From Corynebacterium mycetoides (GTDB lineage Bacteria > Actinomycetota > Actinomycetes > Mycobacteriales > Mycobacteriaceae), in the NCBI RefSeq assembly GCF_900103625.1, contig NZ_LT629700.1, positions 2,170,001 through 2,234,000 on the forward strand: a DNA stretch of 64,000 nt. Direction: 5' to 3'. Shown here in pieces: positions 62,206 through 64,000 of this stretch. Each line of letters opens with the position of its first letter. The stretch's first letter is position 1. Position numbers and translations under genes: made by a program. The notes beneath the pieces are model-generated. The model had not been told where the DNA came from. It did no database searches and saw nothing but the letters and a program-made list of their open reading frames with translations.

Positions 62206-62580
62206 ATGTTCACCCGTTCCCGCGACGAAGTGGAAAAGGTCGAGTGGGGCGGCGGCACCTCTGAGCGTGTCGTCACCGCCAAGGACAACATGGGCTTCGC
62301 CATCGCCCACACTGTTGTCCGTGCTGGCACTGAGTCCAAGCTGCAGTACCGTAATCACCTCGAGGCTTGCTACTGCATCGGCGGTTCCGGCGAGGTCGAG
62401 GACACCGAGGGCAACGTGTACCCCATCACTCCGGGCACGGTGTATGTGCTTGATGAGCACGACGCCCACTACCTCCGCGGCGGCAAGGACGAGGACCTCA
62501 TCCTGGTCTCCGTGTTCAACCCGGCCATCACCGGCGATGAGAAGCACGAGCTGACCGCCGACGGCTTCAGCTCCTACTAA
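62206..62580 (+). CDS. ectC: L-ectoine synthase EctC
   Basis: The 124-residue cupin is preceded by AAAAAAGGAGCATTAGTT. The metal and substrate residues are in [19 protein letters not shown] and [18 protein letters not shown], matching EctC (Glu, Tyr and His of the iron site), and [13 protein letters not shown] near the end is typical. It closes N-gamma-acetyl-diaminobutyrate to ectoine. No ectA, ectB or ectD lies in the window, so it is a lone ectC here. A terminator follows directly. Confidence 0.9.
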   Translation: MFTRSRDEVEKVEWGGGTSERVVTAKDNMGFAIAHTVVRAGTESKLQYRNHLEACYCIGGSGEVEDTEGNVYPITPGTVYVLDEHDAHYLRGGKDEDLILVSVFNPAITGDEKHELTADGFSSY

Positions 62581-62609
62581 ACCCTTACTGAACACGGTAA
62601 AACCCCAGG

Positions 62610-62634
62610 GACTCCGCAATGCGGAGTCTCTTTT
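62610..62634 (+). terminator. Rho-independent terminator after ectC
   Basis: GACTCCGC-AAT-GCGGAGTC followed by TCTTTT, 30 bases past the ectC stop, shows that ectC is a single-gene unit. Confidence 0.92.
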
Positions 62635-62660
62635 GGCGTGCAAGGGGTGCCAGGAGCACT

Positions 62661-63266
62661 ATGAACACTGACCGAATCCGCCGCGCCGTTCTCATCGTTG
62701 CGCTGCTGAACCTGCTCTACTTCTTCATCGAGTTCGCCGCGGCCGTGATGATTGGCTCAGCCTCGTTGTTCGCCGACTCGGCCGACTTCCTGGAGGACAC
62801 CGCAATCAACCTGCTGGTGTTCTTTGCAGTGGCGAGGCCCGCGTCGCGACGTCGGAAAGCGGGAAGCGTGCTCGCGGCGCTCATCCTGATTCCTGCGATC
62901 GCAGCGATCGTGATGGTTGTGACCAAGATTCTCAACCCGGAGCCGCCATCGGCGGAAGGGCTGACGGCGGTGGCGTTCGGTGCGCTGGTGGTCAACGTCA
63001 TTTGCGCAGTGATCTTGCTGCGCTTGCGCGACGAAGGATCCTCGCTCGCGACGGGTGCGTGGCTCGCTGCGCGTAACGACGCCTTGGCAAACCTCCTCAT
63101 CATCCTCGCTGGTCTGCTGACGTTCGTGTGGCCGACCGCGTGGTTCGACATCGTCGTCGGAGCCATCATCGCAGTGGTCAACTTGTCGGCGGCCAAGGAG
63201 GTGTGGGAGGAATCCCGCGAGGAGCATGACTCCGTCGAAGAGGCGTTTGCAGATATGGAGGACTAG
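62661..63266 (+). CDS. CDF-like cation transporter, short form
   Basis: ATG 62661 is chosen because CCAGGAGCACT precedes it; a longer reading would begin in the terminator. The 201-residue protein has about six helices. The second contains SASLFADSADFLEDTAINLL, the CDF metal-site helix with Asp pairs, and the fifth has ARNDALANLLIILAG with another Asp. The usual cytoplasmic C-terminal metal domain is reduced to a short acidic tail (EESREEHDSVEEAFADMED). It likely exports Zn2+ or another divalent ion; the regulator is not adjacent. Confidence 0.8.
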   Translation: MNTDRIRRAVLIVALLNLLYFFIEFAAAVMIGSASLFADSADFLEDTAINLLVFFAVARPASRRRKAGSVLAALILIPAIAAIVMVVTKILNPEPPSAEGLTAVAFGALVVNVICAVILLRLRDEGSSLATGAWLAARNDALANLLIILAGLLTFVWPTAWFDIVVGAIIAVVNLSAAKEVWEESREEHDSVEEAFADMED

Positions 63267-63322
63267 CAAAACCCGATAGGGTAGCTAGAACACCTGTCAC
63301 CGACGGCAGAAAGGGTCTGTCC

Positions 63323-64000
63323 ATGTCAACCACAGTGGAAAGCCACGGCAAGCGAGGCAAGAGGAAATCGGGATGGCTGGGGCCGGGGTTGCTGATTAGC
63401 GCCTCCTTCATCGGCCCGGGCACGGTCACGACGGCAACAGTCACCGGCGCGAGCTACGGATTCGCTCTGACGTGGACAATCGTGTTCTCCATCGTGGCGA
63501 CGATTATCCTGCAGGAAATGTCTGCCCGACTCGGTCTCATGGGAAAGTTGAGCACGGGTGAGGCGCTGCGCGCGACCTTCGAGTCGCCGGTGGCGAAAGC
63601 GCTGATGATCACGCTCATTGTCGCGGCGATCGGCATCGGCGGCGCCGCTTATGCCGGAGGCGACACCACCGGCACCGCTTTGGCTCTGAGCTCGGTCACG
63701 GGGCTGAGCATCCCCTTGCTCGCCGGCATCATCGCCGCGATCATCGTCGGGCTGCTGCTCACCGGCAGCTACAAAGTGATCGAGAACGTCATGACGGGCC
63801 TCGTCGTGATCCTCGCGCTCATATTCCTTATCACTGCCATTTCCGTGAAACCGGATCTCGGGGAGATGTTCCGCGGGGCATTCGTGCCGAGCATTCCGGA
63901 CGGCGCGGTGCTCACCGCGATCGCGCTCATCGGAACGACCGTGGTGCCCTACAACATCTTTCTCCACTCCAACCTCGTCCAGGAAAAGTGGGGCGATGAG
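63323..64000 (+). CDS. Nramp-family divalent metal transporter, atypical motif (3' end outside window)
   Basis: ATG 63323 (MSTTVESHGKRGKRKSG) opens a frame that runs off the window after 226 residues. Helix 1 reads LLISASFIGPGTVTTATVTG where classical Nramp carriers have DPGN, and helix 6 reads IGTTVVPYNIFLHSNLVQ where they have MPHNLYLHS. Fold and spacing are those of Nramp, but the Asp, Asn and Met that bind Mn/Fe are replaced. A divergent clade with GPGT is known from other bacteria; its substrate is unclear. AGAAAGGGTCTGTCC precedes the start. Confidence 0.85.
   Translation, partial: MSTTVESHGKRGKRKSGWLGPGLLISASFIGPGTVTTATVTGASYGFALTWTIVFSIVATIILQEMSARLGLMGKLSTGEALRATFESPVAKALMITLIVAAIGIGGAAYAGGDTTGTALALSSVTGLSIPLLAGIIAAIIVGLLLTGSYKVIENVMTGLVVILALIFLITAISVKPDLGEMFRGAFVPSIPDGAVLTAIALIGTTVVPYNIFLHSNLVQEKWGDE

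Overview
The window is most probably a Corynebacterium chromosome. The evidence is an actinobacterial initiator tRNA, an IS1249-type transposase, a UPF0182-like tail, a LANTG surface protein, a CmtR regulator and a GC-rich, mostly NTG-start gene style. Species cannot be fixed from the sequence alone.

Region 1 (1-13.7 kb) opens with the end of a gene and tRNA-fMet, then an insertion-sequence pile-up: an IS1249 remnant, an IS3-family element (A) that carries an IS256 element and another IS3 element (B1) inside it, and a decayed IS3 element (C). A second IS256 element sits inside the signal peptide of a ~1587-codon, sortase-anchored DUF5979-type surface protein, and a 59-aa peptide gene with a strong ribosome site follows it. 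Region 2 (13.7-35.7 kb) is a metal-resistance and thiol-redox cluster: a P1B-4 type ATPase, cmtR with a Cd/Pb-type ATPase, CopC, a CopD-CtaG fusion, a decayed SURF1, an M23 peptidase, a frameshifted second CmtR-like regulator, DsbA and VKOR. It is bracketed by two inverted copies of one IS256-family element (E1, E2). E1 contains an IS21 element that itself contains B2, a copy of B1. Left of E2 lies an IS6 element split by a rearranged IS3 complex (G/H/G). Insertion boundaries and target duplications could be read for most elements, giving the order of insertion.

Region 3 (35.7-64 kb) is mostly ordinary chromosome: an MmpL exporter, one IS3/IS150-type element (I), ohr, a butanediol-type dehydrogenase, a large catalase, chrA, an LLM oxidoreductase, a class V aminotransferase, thiF, a BCCT carrier, thiO-thiS-thiG, a two-component/ABC cassette with 4-base overlaps, a lone ectC, a CDF-like protein and an atypical Nramp carrier cut by the window end. 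Within it, a truncated and a full chrA form a direct repeat around a tightly overlapping three-gene cassette (membrane-anchored helical protein, processive family 2 glycosyltransferase, 1033-aa anchored glycoside-hydrolase-like protein). I read the cassette as an uncharacterised synthase-dependent exopolysaccharide system on an excisable insert, and it is the best candidate for a new system here.

Several non-mobile genes and many transposases carry single-base indels or nonsense codons, so either the accessory region is decaying or base-level accuracy should be checked.
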